NCBI RefSeq assembly: GCF_009017415.1 | Contig: NC_092404.1 | Coordinates: 2,232,001-2,296,000, forward strand | Direction of reading: 5' to 3' | Length of the DNA stretch: 64,000 nt | Source: Aspergillus flavus | Lineage: Eukaryota; Ascomycota; Eurotiomycetes; Eurotiales; Aspergillaceae | Shown: in pieces, positions 46,322-57,170 of the stretch | Position numbering within the stretch: position 1 is the stretch's first letter | Layout of the letters: the number at the start of each line of letters is the position of its first letter | The notes under the pieces: generated by a model | What the model saw: the letters and a program-made list of their open reading frames with translations, nothing else | Told to the model about the DNA's origin: nothing | The model's database searches: none | Made by a program: the position numbers and the translations under genes

Positions 46322-48769
46322 ATGGACCCGCTCTCGATAGGCACAGGTGTTATTGCGATCGCGACCCTCGCTGCTCAAACATGTTCCGCCCTCTCGGACC
46401 TGAGGTCGCTTTGCCAAAGCTTACCAGGTCGGCTTCATGCGGTGAACAATGAGGTTGCTGACCTTAACTTCGTCCTCTTCCAAGTCTCCCTAACTATCGA
46501 GGACCGAGCTTGTCTTCCTGAAAACAACTTGTCGGCCCTCTCGCATCTTTTGAACCGCGCAGATGTAAAATTGCATGAGATCAAAGACATAGTCGTTCAA
46601 CTGACCGATGCTTGCCGTGCTTCTCGGAGCCCCATATTCAAAGCACACGCATGGCGAAAAGAACAAGGCAGGCTACAAATGCTCCAGGAAGATATCAGGA
46701 CGATCAAGGCAAATCTAAACATAATGCTTGGTGCTTCTAACTCGTATGTGATGCAGCGTTGGTTTTACAGATAGCAGATGAAGCCGGGACAGTGTGCTTT
46801 GCGGCTAACTGGCTATAGACAAGACATGACGAAGATCCGTCTTGATGTGGAGGCTATCTCCGCAGTAACATTACAGTCGTCGCAAGAGCAGACACTGCTC
46901 AAAGAGAACTTTTTGGATGGAATTTCTGCCGTTAATGAGCGCATAGCTAGAGTCGAGGAGATGTTGCAGGTCCAAGCCAGTCAAGTCCAGGCTAGCCAGT
47001 TCAAGCAGGTGGGATCGTTGTACAACGTGCCTCCTGCTCGTAGGCGACGACATCAGCCCACCAAAAAAGAGACCTACCCAAATACGACACGTTCGGAGGG
47101 GATGGGTGTTCGTGTCACACCATTTGTTGTTACTTGTCGGCCAGGTTGCCCATGCGCTTGTCATTTACAGCGGAAATCAACCAGCCCTGCGCTCCTAAAC
47201 CGTGTTCTTGGGCGTCTTTTCGTTGGATACTCTGGGCTGCCATTTCTTAGCCCCAAATGCAGCTTTCAGGCGTGCGAAAAGTCGCGCGCAAGTCAGGTTA
47301 GTCTAGAATATTGGTTTCCTTTGGGACTCCTGTCGTCTTCAATAGTACGATTGCAAGTGGGATACCAGCCCAATATAGGAACTCTATTACAACTTGATAC
47401 GCTGAGGAGGGTGCCAGATACGGCACAGTGTGTCAGCTATGCCTTGAATGGTGACATCGAAGGACTGAAGTATCTTTTCGAAAATGGCTTGGCTTCTCCT
47501 CGTGATGTAAGTGCCACACGAGGCTACTCAGTCCTCCGATGGGCTCTGTATGGGAAACAATACGAAGCATGCAAATTCTTGATACAGGCAGGTGCGGATG
47601 CTGATTACAGGCCCATTGCTGCTAGCGACAATAGTCCAAGGAACAAGGCTTGCCATTTCCTTCTTGAAGGTGGACTTCCCGATGCTGCAGTTGAAGCTCT
47701 TCGCGCAATAACAAAGAACGGTTATCTAGAAGATTTCTTAGATGAAGCAGGATTCACCAAGACACACAAAATAATTCTGGGTCTCTCTTTCTCGAGCCTG
47801 GAAGACGAGATATTTCAAAATCCGGACGATGTCAACGCAACAGATGCAATGGGACGCACGCCGTTGGCTTGGGCAGCCGCACGAGGAGACCACCGCGCCA
47901 TTGTTACAATGCTAGGTCATAGTGCGGATCCAAATATTATGGATGTCCAATTGTCCGGTCCATTGTCGAATGCAGCATCTCAAGGCCACACTGTTGCCGT
48001 CCGTTTACTGTTGGAAGCTGGAGCGCAGACCGACTTTCCCTATCCTGATGGGGAGAAAAAGGGTAGTCCCTTGAATTGCGCAGCCCGCAATGCTACCGAT
48101 GTCTTACTATTGAAAAGTCTTCTTGACTTTGGAGCGGATGTAGATGCTAGTGGAACAGATGGAAGAACCTCACTGATTCACGCAGCTAGGACCGATAACG
48201 CTAGTTTTGCTATGTTGTTACTGGAATATGGAGCAGATATCAATGCCATCTCTGCCGACGGATCAACTCCCTTGACTACTGCGATCACCTATAACAGCCA
48301 TAACGTATTGCGACTGATCCTTGATCGGTGGCATGAATACTCTACTTGCCCGCGCCTCAAGGGACCCCATCTTCTTCAGATAGCAGCATTGTATGCTGAT
48401 CTTGAGACGGTTCGTATTTTGGCAGCGACGGACCATTTCAAGACGAAACATGACAAACAATACACGCTTGGGGATTTTGGGAATCGTCTACGGCAGCGCC
48501 CTGATCTGACCGATGATCTAGCTATGGCTTTTGACGACCTTCTAGGCGTAATAAACCACGTGCCAAGCCAAGAGGACAAGCAGGATAGCATTTTAAAGTC
48601 TGGCATTCTCTCTTGTTTCCCTTTACGTATCAATGCAAACTTCGGCGCAGTGGATCATGACCCCAACAGTGCTTGCAGTTCCAACGACAGCTTTTGTGAT
48701 GCATTCGAGCACATTCACCTTTCAGCAGAAGATAATACATCTTTGGAGAAGCACCCCCTTGTCCATTAG
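46322..48769 (+). CDS. Fungal N-terminal (STAND-type) domain plus ankyrin repeats
   Basis: Predicted 790-residue protein, exons 46322-46743 and 46819-48769. It starts MDPLSIGTGVIAIATLAAQ, the hallmark of the helical domain found at the N-terminus of many fungal NOD-like/STAND and ankyrin proteins (residues 1-140). A predicted coiled coil follows (VNERIARVEEMLQVQASQVQ), then a Cys/His cluster CRPGCPCACH at about residue 247. The C-terminal half has at least five ankyrin-like repeats (about 345-630), for example GRTPLAWAAARGDHRAIVTM and GRTSLIHAARTDNASFAMLL. There is no NACHT or NB-ARC P-loop between the domains, so it is not a full NLR. Related fungal proteins are linked to self/non-self recognition, but no function can be assigned here. 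The intron also contains other AG sites. Confidence 0.78.
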
Positions 48770-49461
48770 TGTCTCCAACCATCAACATCTGTGAAGGAGG
48801 CTTCGATATAAAGATGAGGAGGATTCGGGCGAGCTGAGGGCATTCACGACGCCTTTCATTGAACCGCCTTGCTTAAGTTCTTTTGTGAAATAGAGTTCGC
48901 TGGGGTGATTTTAAAATGCATTATAACAATCCTGGATGTGATTCAATTTCGCCTTCAATGCATAGCGAGCCAAATATGTTCGTAGTAGTGTTGTGTAAAC
49001 CAACAATTAGATTATGTCTAGCATAATATTATCAGTCAAATAGTACATTTACGGAGTTATTAAAGCATAATCAGCCCACAGTGGTAGTTGTAGTAGTCAG
49101 GAGACAGGGTAGGTAGCTACTACGTAGTAGGCTGTCGTTCCACACTTGTGGAGATTCCGACTGCCATGCCCATTCGAGATCACGGTGTTGGCGCCATGAG
49201 ACAAGCTTGGACAAACTAGGAAGTTGCCGCGGGGTTCCACCAATCAATCAGGCTGATGAATGCTGACCAGTGTACTACCTACTACTAGTAAATAGTTCTC
49301 ATTTATAAAGCACTTCTTCGCCCCGCGCCCGCCGATAAAGCATATGAATAACGGCTGTCAACCGAGTGCCGATGTTTCATGTGTAAAATCGGTTTTAAAA
49401 GGCTAGGCAGCGCCTAAAGTTTACTTCTTATTTTGTTGTGCGTTGTTTACATGAAGTGATC
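48770..49461. other. Intergenic, nothing recognised
   Basis: About 690 AT-rich bases between the ankyrin gene and the SPX-ankyrin-GDPD gene. TAGTAGT/CTACTAC-type short motifs recur around 49085-49290 but do not form a clear array. Confidence 0.45.
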
Positions 49462-52400
49462 ATGCGGTTTGGTCTAAATTACCACCGGTACCAGGTGCCT
49501 GAATGGGCACCATTTTATGTACCTTATCCCTTACTGAAGAAGCTATTAAAGACGGCTATCAGAGCGGCGGACCCTGCAACAAATCAGCCCGATTTCAAAG
49601 GTCCGTTACTCTCTTCTTTAACTTAAAGGCATTATTAACACGATTTGTAGAGGTTTATACCTGCCTTGAGCATAATATAAATTCCTTCGGTATCTTTCAC
49701 CACGAAAACTATGATATCCTAAGGCAAAGGGTAGAGGAGTTGCACAATCAACTAGCACCCAAATCAAAAACTTTGTCAAAAACAAAGGATATAAATTGCT
49801 ATGAACTAGAGAACATCCTCAAAGCCGTGATAGAGCTCCGTAAGGATTCGGAGAAGTTGCAGTGGTATTATCGAGTCAACAAAGAAGCAGTTCAGAGGAT
49901 CTATGCCAAGCTCGAGAAGCTTTGCCGCTCGACCGGGCACACTGATGAAGGTCATAAAGTGAAGTGGACCGATTTGGAGGCTGATCGGGATGTATCATGG
50001 TTGAAGTATACTGGAAGTCTAAACGAACTGATGACTGCTATCATCCAAATCCGTTCTGATATGAAGATTCAATCAGGCAACAAATCCTGTCTGGACAACA
50101 CCTCCAGCCATCTCTCTGCTTCCAGTGACCCTATCAGAGCTTTGGATCGCGCTGTGATAGATGATGATGTCCCAAAATTATCCAAGATGTTGGAAGAGAC
50201 GTACTCGTGTAATACAACAACGAGCCAATGCTTCCAGGAAATTGTCTATGATCTAGCAGGGAGTTCAGTGGTCTATGGTTCTAAGCGGGCTGCTGCCTTT
50301 TTGCTTTCAGAAGCATTCTCCCGATATCATATTACGCTAGATCACAGGATATTGAACCAAATGATTATAATTTCTGGTCGGCAACAAGCTTTTGAAGAGT
50401 ACACTGCATCTAGGATGTGTTCTCAGTGCAGCTGTAAAGACTCTTGTGGTAAGTCAGAGAGTAACCTGTTCTCCTTGGCCGTCGAGCAACTTGCGCTCGG
50501 CGGAAAGGACGTCTTATTGGAAAAGGATGCTTTTGGCCGTCATCCGCTCCATTACGGTGCAATTTACGGCTTGCCAGGTATCTGTGAATTATTACTGGAC
50601 TTGTCTCAAAAGTCGGGTCAAGAGTATCCCGCACGCCTCATCATGTCGTTGGACTCTCAACGTTTTACGCCACTGCACTACGCAGTGATCAACAACCACG
50701 CCCTGGTCATAAAAGCCTTTTTGAAAGCTCTCGAACCGATGATGCAAACAAATGACGAATCCAGCAAATACATCTTGATCGATATTCTGAGGGATCTTCT
50801 TGCCATAGCAATCAAATACCAGTATGATGACATAGTCCGCCTGTTTGCCAAGTTTCCGCGAGAGTTTCATGACGAATCTAGTCATGGAGAGACAGCTCTC
50901 TATGTTGCGGCTCGCAGTGGAAAGGAAGAATATGTGGACATGCTCCTTAAGCATGGAAGTTTTCCAGATCTTGATATCCCAGAGACTGTGCATGGCTGGA
51001 CTCCTTTATTCATTGCCTGCGTAGAGGGTCACCACGCCGTGGCTAAACTCCTTTTGGATGCGGCAGCGAAACAGGACATTCATGATTATTCCGGGTGGAC
51101 TGCCAAAGAGCATGCAGCAGTAAGAGGCCATCTAACTTTAGCCGGGATGCTCACTTCATTGGGTACTGAGGATTCTCTCGGTGGGCCTGCTAGCACACTT
51201 ATACAGCCAATTCGTCGAAACACCCAGTCATTTAGGACTGATTGTCACTACCTAATCATCAATTTGGGTGTCCTACAAAGCGGAAAACAGGTAAAGGCTG
51301 TTGAACTGAGAGAACGCTCTCCGAAGGAGCTAATCTCTATGAATGCTGGCTTCTTGATGGAAATTTCAATCTCAGAGAGGGGAAGCATAAGGGAGCTTGT
51401 AGAGCTACCTTCATTGACTGATATGACCCACGAACCTTTCGTTTTCCCAGTCACGGATCCGGACAGAGCCTGGCTATCTTTCAAGTTTCTCCAAGCTAGC
51501 TCTACATTGGCAAAGGAATATAACCTTTTGGGGGGTGGTACGGCTCTGATAGGAAGCCCCGGCGATCATTTCGGAGAAAATCGTGAAAGCCTCATCAGAG
51601 AACGTACCGTTCCTATCCTTGAGAAAGATACACTTGATGTTCTGGGCAAGGTCACTTTTACTTTTGTCATCTCTAAACCAATATCCTACCGTGCCATTCC
51701 CTTGGCCAGACCCCTTGTCGTTGAAGAAGGGGTACAGCTAGTGGGTCATAGAGGTACGTTCTATATTATTACTTCCTCCTTCTCCACAATAGACCAGTAA
51801 CGTGTGCAGGTCTCGGACAAAACACAGCCAGCCACAGCTATCTTCAAATAGGAGAAAATACTATAGAGGTACGCATCATTTTCTTAACCATTGAAATCAA
51901 ATCCTGCCTACCTAACATGGGATTTAGTCATTCCTTTTGGCATCAAAGCAAGGCGCCACAATCGTTGAGGTAAGAATGATCTGCCAATATGTGAGCGAGT
52001 GCGGCTGACAACTATGATAGTTTGGTAATACAACATCTCACGAATCGTACCTTGCATGTGCACTAAAGTTTAGTCAGATGTACAGTTAACAAGAGATCTC
52101 GTGCCCGTCATATACCATGACTTTTCTCTGAGCGAGTCAGGGACTGATATCCCTATTCATGACTTAAATCTTGATCAGGTCCGTATCTTTGAGATTGATT
52201 TGAACTGATTCTCACCCATCAAAGTTCATGCACGCAAGCAATATCCAGTCGCCACGAGGGGATCCCGTATCTGTGCTTGGGAAAGCGAATGCACAGCCTA
52301 TATCCACTCAGGTTACTTCGACTAAGCCACGATCTCGATCATTAACTAAAGACCACGAGAGGGGAACTAGGGAAATCCGTGATAGAATGAAGTATACAGT

Positions 52401-53180
52401 TGATTTTGTCAGCAAGGGATTCAAACCTAATACCAGAGGTGACTTTATCCAAGATTCCTTCACGACACTGGAAGAACTGCTTGAAGAGCTGCCTGAGTCA
52501 ATCAGCTTCAATATCGAGATAAGTAGGTTATATGCTGCCACTGGTGGTTCTCCACTTGCGGGAGACAAAGCTAACAACGTCCCAATGAAGAGTACCCCAG
52601 GCTTCATGAAGCTATAGAAGCAGGTGTAGCACCAGTGGCTATTGAAATCAACACCTTCATCGACAAAGCGCTTGAGAGACTCTTTTCTTACGGCAACAAA
52701 AAACGGACCATTATCCTATCCTCATTTACTCCCGAGATCTGCATTTTATTGGCCATCAAACAACAGACGTACCCTGTGATGTTCATCACTAATGCCGGCA
52801 AGCCTCCAGTTACGGATCGAGAGATGAGGGCTGCCAGCATACAGTCCGCTGTTCGATTTGCCAAGAGGTGGAATTTATCTGGCCTTGTCTTTGCATCTGA
52901 GGCGCTGGTAATGTGCCCCAGGCTTGTCAGATATGTTCAACGATCAGGATTGATCTGTGGATCCTATGGATCTCAGAACAATATACCAGAAAATGCGAAG
53001 GTAAGTGCTTCTATATTGATCCTTAGTGCTTTCAAACTGTGATGTAGAAGTTGCTCGGTAGCTGATTAAATATTCTAGACCCAAGCCGCTGCTGGAATTG
53101 ACATTATTATGGCCGATAGGGTTGGGCTTATTGCTATGTCCCTGAAAGGATATCAAAAGCAGGCAAAAAGCCAGGCATAA
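49462..53180 (+). CDS. gde1: SPX-ankyrin-GDPD protein (GDE1-like glycerophosphodiesterase)
   Basis: Cleaves glycerophosphodiesters such as glycerophosphocholine; the SPX domain of the family senses inositol pyrophosphate/phosphate status. Predicted exons are 49462-49600, 49651-51753, 51810-51868, 51928-51969, 52021-52024, 52078-52178, 52225-52522, 52591-53000 and 53079-53180, giving 1085 residues. SPX at residues 1-~200 (MRFGLNYHRYQVPEW, LKKLLKT). Ankyrin repeats at about 330-560 (GRHPLHYGAIYGLPGICELL, GETALYVAARSGKEEYVDML). GDPD from about 745 with all catalytic blocks: VGHRG, IGENTIESF, EFDVQLTRD, VIYHDFS and FNIEIKYP. Intron 1 must end at TTTGTAG (49650), giving PDFKEVYTCLEHNINSFG; the apparent shift between two open frames is this intron. 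A 4-nt exon is required to form EFDVQ. Sequence is fairly divergent and AT-rich, so it may be an accessory paralogue. Confidence 0.85.
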
Positions 53181-53528
53181 TCCCCGCGTGGACGGTACCC
53201 TAAGGATAGGCCCTAATCTTATCTACATGTGACTGCATCGATGTGTTTGGTCAAAATGAGGCATGTGGCTCACCCCACAGGCGGAGAAACGTGTGGCTAG
53301 TGCATGACAGTCCCCTCCATAGATTCAATTTAATTTTTCGCGGCAATTGTCGTGCAGTTTGTATCTACATTTCATTCCATATATCAAGAGTTAGTAGTTG
53401 GACATCCTGATTATTTTGTCTAATTACTGAAAACTCGAAGTACTAACCTACTAATAAGCCAGTTTCAACCACTAAGTGCTCATTTATACAATATTTGCAG
53501 AACCCCGCGCTACCCCTCCATCGCCAAC
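53181..53528 (+). promoter_or_regulatory. pyrG promoter region
   Basis: 348 bases from the GDE1-like stop to the pyrG ATG, AT-rich with a C-rich leader (CCCCGCGCTACCCCTCC) immediately upstream. It must hold the pyrG promoter; no specific site is claimed. Confidence 0.45.
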
Positions 53529-54427
53529 ATGTCTTCCAAGTCGCAATTGACCTACAGCGCACGCGCTAGCAAGCACCCCAATGCGCTCGTAAAGAAGCTC
53601 TTCGAGGTTGCCGAGGCCAAGAAAACCAATGTCACCGTTTCCGCCGACGTGACAACCACCAAAGAGCTGCTGGATTTGGCTGACCGTATGCGCACCGGGG
53701 ATGCCACTTACATGTGATCTAGTAATGGTTAATGGTGGATTATATAACAGGACTCGGTCCGTACATTGCCGTGATCAAAACTCACATCGATATCCTCTCC
53801 GATTTCAGCGAAGAAACCATCACCGGTCTGAAGGCCCTTGCAGAGAAGCACAATTTCCTCATCTTCGAAGATCGCAAGTTCATCGATATCGGAAACACAG
53901 TCCAAAAGCAGTACCATGGCGGCACTCTGCGTATCTCTGAGTGGGCCCACATCATCAACTGCAGTATTCTGCCCGGTGAGGGTATCGTCGAGGCTCTGGC
54001 CCAGACTGCTTCGGCCGAGGACTTCCCCTACGGCTCCGAGAGGGGCCTTTTGATCCTTGCGGAGATGACCTCCAAGGGATCTTTGGCTACCGGTCAATAT
54101 ACTACTTCTTCTGTTGACTATGCTCGGAAGTATAAGAAGTTTGTGATGGGATTCGTCTCGACACGTCACCTTGGCGAGGTTCAGTCTGAAGTTAGCTCGC
54201 CTTCGGAGGAGGAAGATTTTGTCGTCTTCACGACAGGTGTCAACCTCTCCTCGAAGGGTGACAAGCTGGGACAGCAGTACCAAACTCCTGAGTCGGCTGT
54301 TGGACGCGGTGCCGACTTTATTATTGCTGGCCGTGGAATTTATGCTGCTCCTGATCCCGTGGAGGCGGCGAAGCAGTACCAGAAGGAGGGATGGGATGCA
54401 TACCTGAAGCGTGTTGGTGCGCAATAA
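53529..54427 (+). CDS. pyrG: Orotidine 5'-phosphate decarboxylase
   Basis: Last step of de novo UMP synthesis, OMP to UMP, cytosolic. Exons 53529-53685 and 53751-54427 give 277 residues, the normal Aspergillus length, with the intron at the usual place in ...LADR|LGPY. Motifs: [25 protein letters not shown], the catalytic [20 protein letters not shown] (Lys-Asp-Lys-Asp array with KTHID), [26 protein letters not shown] and the phosphate-gripper end [17 protein letters not shown]. The enzyme looks intact. Pro-free helices and codon use are typical of a well-expressed housekeeping gene. Confidence 0.97.
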
Positions 54428-54764
54428 GTAGTGGTGGATACGTACTCCTTTTATGGCAGTATGTCGCAAGTATGATGCGATTTATAAATTCAGCACTCGA
54501 AATGACTACTACTATGTGTCTACGACAGATACCCTCTCCGTACGAATAAGACACCTGCCTCGATATATGGACAAATTCAAAATCAGGGTCAAGGGTCATG
54601 TTTCAAAGTCACAACAATCTCCAACATAGACGAGAATTTGTACCGGAGTGTCTGAAGGTGCAGCTGGAGATTGGTCTATTTTCTTAGAGTGGGGTATCAC
54701 TAATGTACAGTCGGTCACTATCGTACAAACAATCACAATTATATACAAGATTTCCCACCACCCC

Positions 54765-55889
54765 CTACTCTAACACGGCACAATTATCCATCGAGTCAGA
54801 GCCTAGCCACCATTTGGTGCTCTCGTAGAGACCAAAGTATAATCCTGATCCGACAGCGGCCATAAACGTGTTGATAGCACACCCTCGGAATAGTCCTCTC
54901 GGGCCATCTGTTCGTACAATCTCCCGTACGGTATTGATCATCCTTTTCTTCTGAGGTGCAGTTGTATCTGCAGCATCGAGCATGATTCGTGTCCGGACCA
55001 TATCCATGGGTGCTGTCAAGACACTAGCTATACCGCCCGAGACCGCAGCACTTATTGCGGCTGTCGCTGCAGCCTCTCCGATTGTCGAATGGGCCTCTTT
55101 CTTTCCATACTCTCTTGGTCTTTCTAGCACCTTCTCTCGATCTCCGAATCTATATTCAAAAATTCGATACCGAAAAGACTCGTACAGAGGCATCTGAATC
55201 GCCGACACTGGCAAGCTATGCGCCACAAGAGCCGGGTATCCGCTCCAAAGCTGTCTAGGGTTGATAAACTTCTTGAAAGCTAGCCGTGTCGCTTTCTGGG
55301 CTACACCACCTACCCTTCCCCCAGCTACAGGTGCTGATGCGTCTGGATGGTGTGATTGGATCATCTGCGCGTTGTGTTTTAATGCATCAGCCGGAGCAAA
55401 GACTCCGCAAGCAGCAAGATCCGCAACGGAGGCTGCGCAAAAATCGGAAAAGAGCCGAGCTGAGCTAGACTCATGCGTTCCAAGTTTTTGATGTATGACT
55501 TGGAGTCCTGACTGTGCATACTCGTATGTGATGAAGAATGCGCCCGCTTTGACCCGTTATTTTTTGCTCAATGAATATGAGTTGGGTAAGGATAATGTTG
55601 GGTATCACCAACCTGTGGGAAATGAGGCAGCGGTTACGCTCGCGATACCTTGGTAAAGGCCGCGGAATATCCCTGGGTGTCTCCATATGCTGGTTCCTGT
55701 GTTGGTTCTCAGGAACTGCGAATATTCGCGAGACTGAATGCGGGTTTTGATCGTATCTAAGGGATATGTGAATAGATCTAGTGAGAGGGATGCGGTTGTG
55801 CTTGCCTAGTTCCCTCAGGTTAATGTATGCTGTTTGTCCAAGGGGGTTAGAAAATATACCAGCAATATACTAAGTGGCTCGGCGGCCAT
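54765..55889 (-). CDS. Mitochondrial carrier (SLC25), Pet8/SAM-carrier-like
   Basis: Inner-membrane solute carrier of 334 residues with the three-fold repeat. Predicted exons (minus) are 55860-55889, 55613-55805 and 54765-55546. The three carrier signatures are visible: FTYPLDTIKTRIQS in repeat 1, FAPADALKHNAQM in repeat 2 and TAPMDMVRTRIML in repeat 3. The short N-terminus running straight into LDLFTYPLDTIKTRIQS and the RIMLDA of repeat 3 are most like the S-adenosylmethionine carrier Pet8, so that substrate is a reasonable guess. Mitoferrin-like or orphan carriers are alternatives. The terminal hydrophilic tail is short. Tail to tail with pyrG, 337 bases between stops. Confidence 0.82.
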
Positions 55890-57170
55890 ATTATTTGTCG
55901 ATAGAGGCGGGAGGACGAGGATGTTCAATCGTGGATTTTGTAACCGTCCTGGCACACATCACCTTACAAGGCTTTGAGTTTTCGTTCTATAATTTGAGAC
56001 AGGTCACAGTCGATTGCCATATTAGATTACAGCAACGTAGGTAGACATTAGGATTGATGCCAGGCAGCGAAGTTTTTTTCACTATTGGATGAGTTTATTC
56101 CGGGCTCCGCGGGAACCGATTGGGGTCTGACATTTCTGGAAAATCCCCAAACATATTTCATTTTGTCTTTGCGGACAGATAAAACGCTTTCGATTCCGAT
56201 AGTAGAGGTATATACACATCGAGTGTAAACAGTATAAGCATATAGTCTCTCGGTTTGTTAGCGGTTTTGACGCATACTAATAAATCATCGATAACTAGTA
56301 CTGCTATCGATAAGCTCCTTGACGGGGAAAGGTAGCAGGACCCACTGCAGTCACTTTAGTAAGTGGATGTCAGGATGATAAGGAGATATAGAGATATGCA
56401 GCTGATAAGCTTAGAACGTGACCTGAAGGAAGACATTAAAATTAGATTACGGGGGGGAAAGAAGACGATCTTAAGGTTCTCTATATAACGTCCGAGATAT
56501 CTCCCGATGCTCGTCGGCTTCATATTTGAACGCCGAAGTGGTTCGCCTCAGCTGTGGAGAAAGTACGAGGTGGTATTTGGTTTACCCTATCTCTTGTTAC
56601 TTCTCTCCTCCTCTTGGCAGATGCAGATCGACAAACCAGTGAGACTGGAGAAGGGTAAGCTCCCTTGGCGGCGGAAATGTCCGCCAGATAAGTGAGGGGA
56701 CACAGTGACTTGGTTATCTTCTCATTGATTCAACTAGTGTTTGTTTCTCCTCGTGATAGAGATACTCGGCTGTCTTATCCAATGGATCCAACATCCCATC
56801 GCCTATCCTCTTCTTCTCCTCTTTTCCCCCTCATTGTTTATGCTCCAACGTACGGAATTTACGCGGAACCAAAGCCGCCGTTGCTTGCGTGGGATTGGCC
56901 ATGGACGATAAGCTTGCCGTCATAGTGGACGCACTACGACTAGTAGTTTGGCGTACCCCAGATAATCGGCGGCTTATCTGTGGATGGCGGTTGTGCCGAT
57001 GAAGTCTAATCGGCCAGCTCAGATAACAATCGTTGCATTCTCTAGTGCCACGACCCCCGCGGATGAGGAGGTGTGCGCACATATGTAAGGCATTATCGCC
57101 ATCCCTGGCGACCTCCTTGATTCTCTCCTCCCCTCTTTTATTCCTTCCCATACCAAAATATTAGAAAACA
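55890..57170 (+). promoter_or_regulatory. Long promoter region of the Dal5-type permease
   Basis: About 1.28 kb between the mitochondrial carrier start and the permease start, divergent. The last 500 bases hold a cluster of GATA sites (separate entry). The distal part is AT-rich with no gene supported. Confidence 0.5.
56686..57098 (+). promoter_or_regulatory. Cluster of six GATA-factor (HGATAR) sites
   Basis: AGATAA at 56686-56691, 56960-56965 and 57021-57026; the reverse complement TTATCT at 56714-56719 and 56974-56979; TTATCG (reverse of CGATAA) at 57093-57098. HGATAR is the target of AreA/NreB-type GATA factors that control nitrogen catabolite repression. Two of the pairs are closely spaced, as seen in AreA-regulated promoters. 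The downstream gene is a Dal5-family permease, which fits. Confidence 0.55.

Noticed and set aside
49438..51800. Apparent frameshift between the N-terminal SPX frame and the following frame of the GDE1-like gene
   Set aside because: An intron at 49601-49650 (GTCCGT donor, TTAACA branch, TTTGTAG acceptor) joins the frames in phase and gives a canonical SPX sequence.
53729..54469. 246-residue minus-strand ORF opposite pyrG
   Set aside because: Mirror translation of the highly biased pyrG coding sequence; no family resemblance.
54765..55889. Second-repeat signature of the mitochondrial carrier seemed degenerate
   Set aside because: PADALK still fits the P-x-D-x-x-K carrier motif, so the protein is a normal three-repeat carrier.
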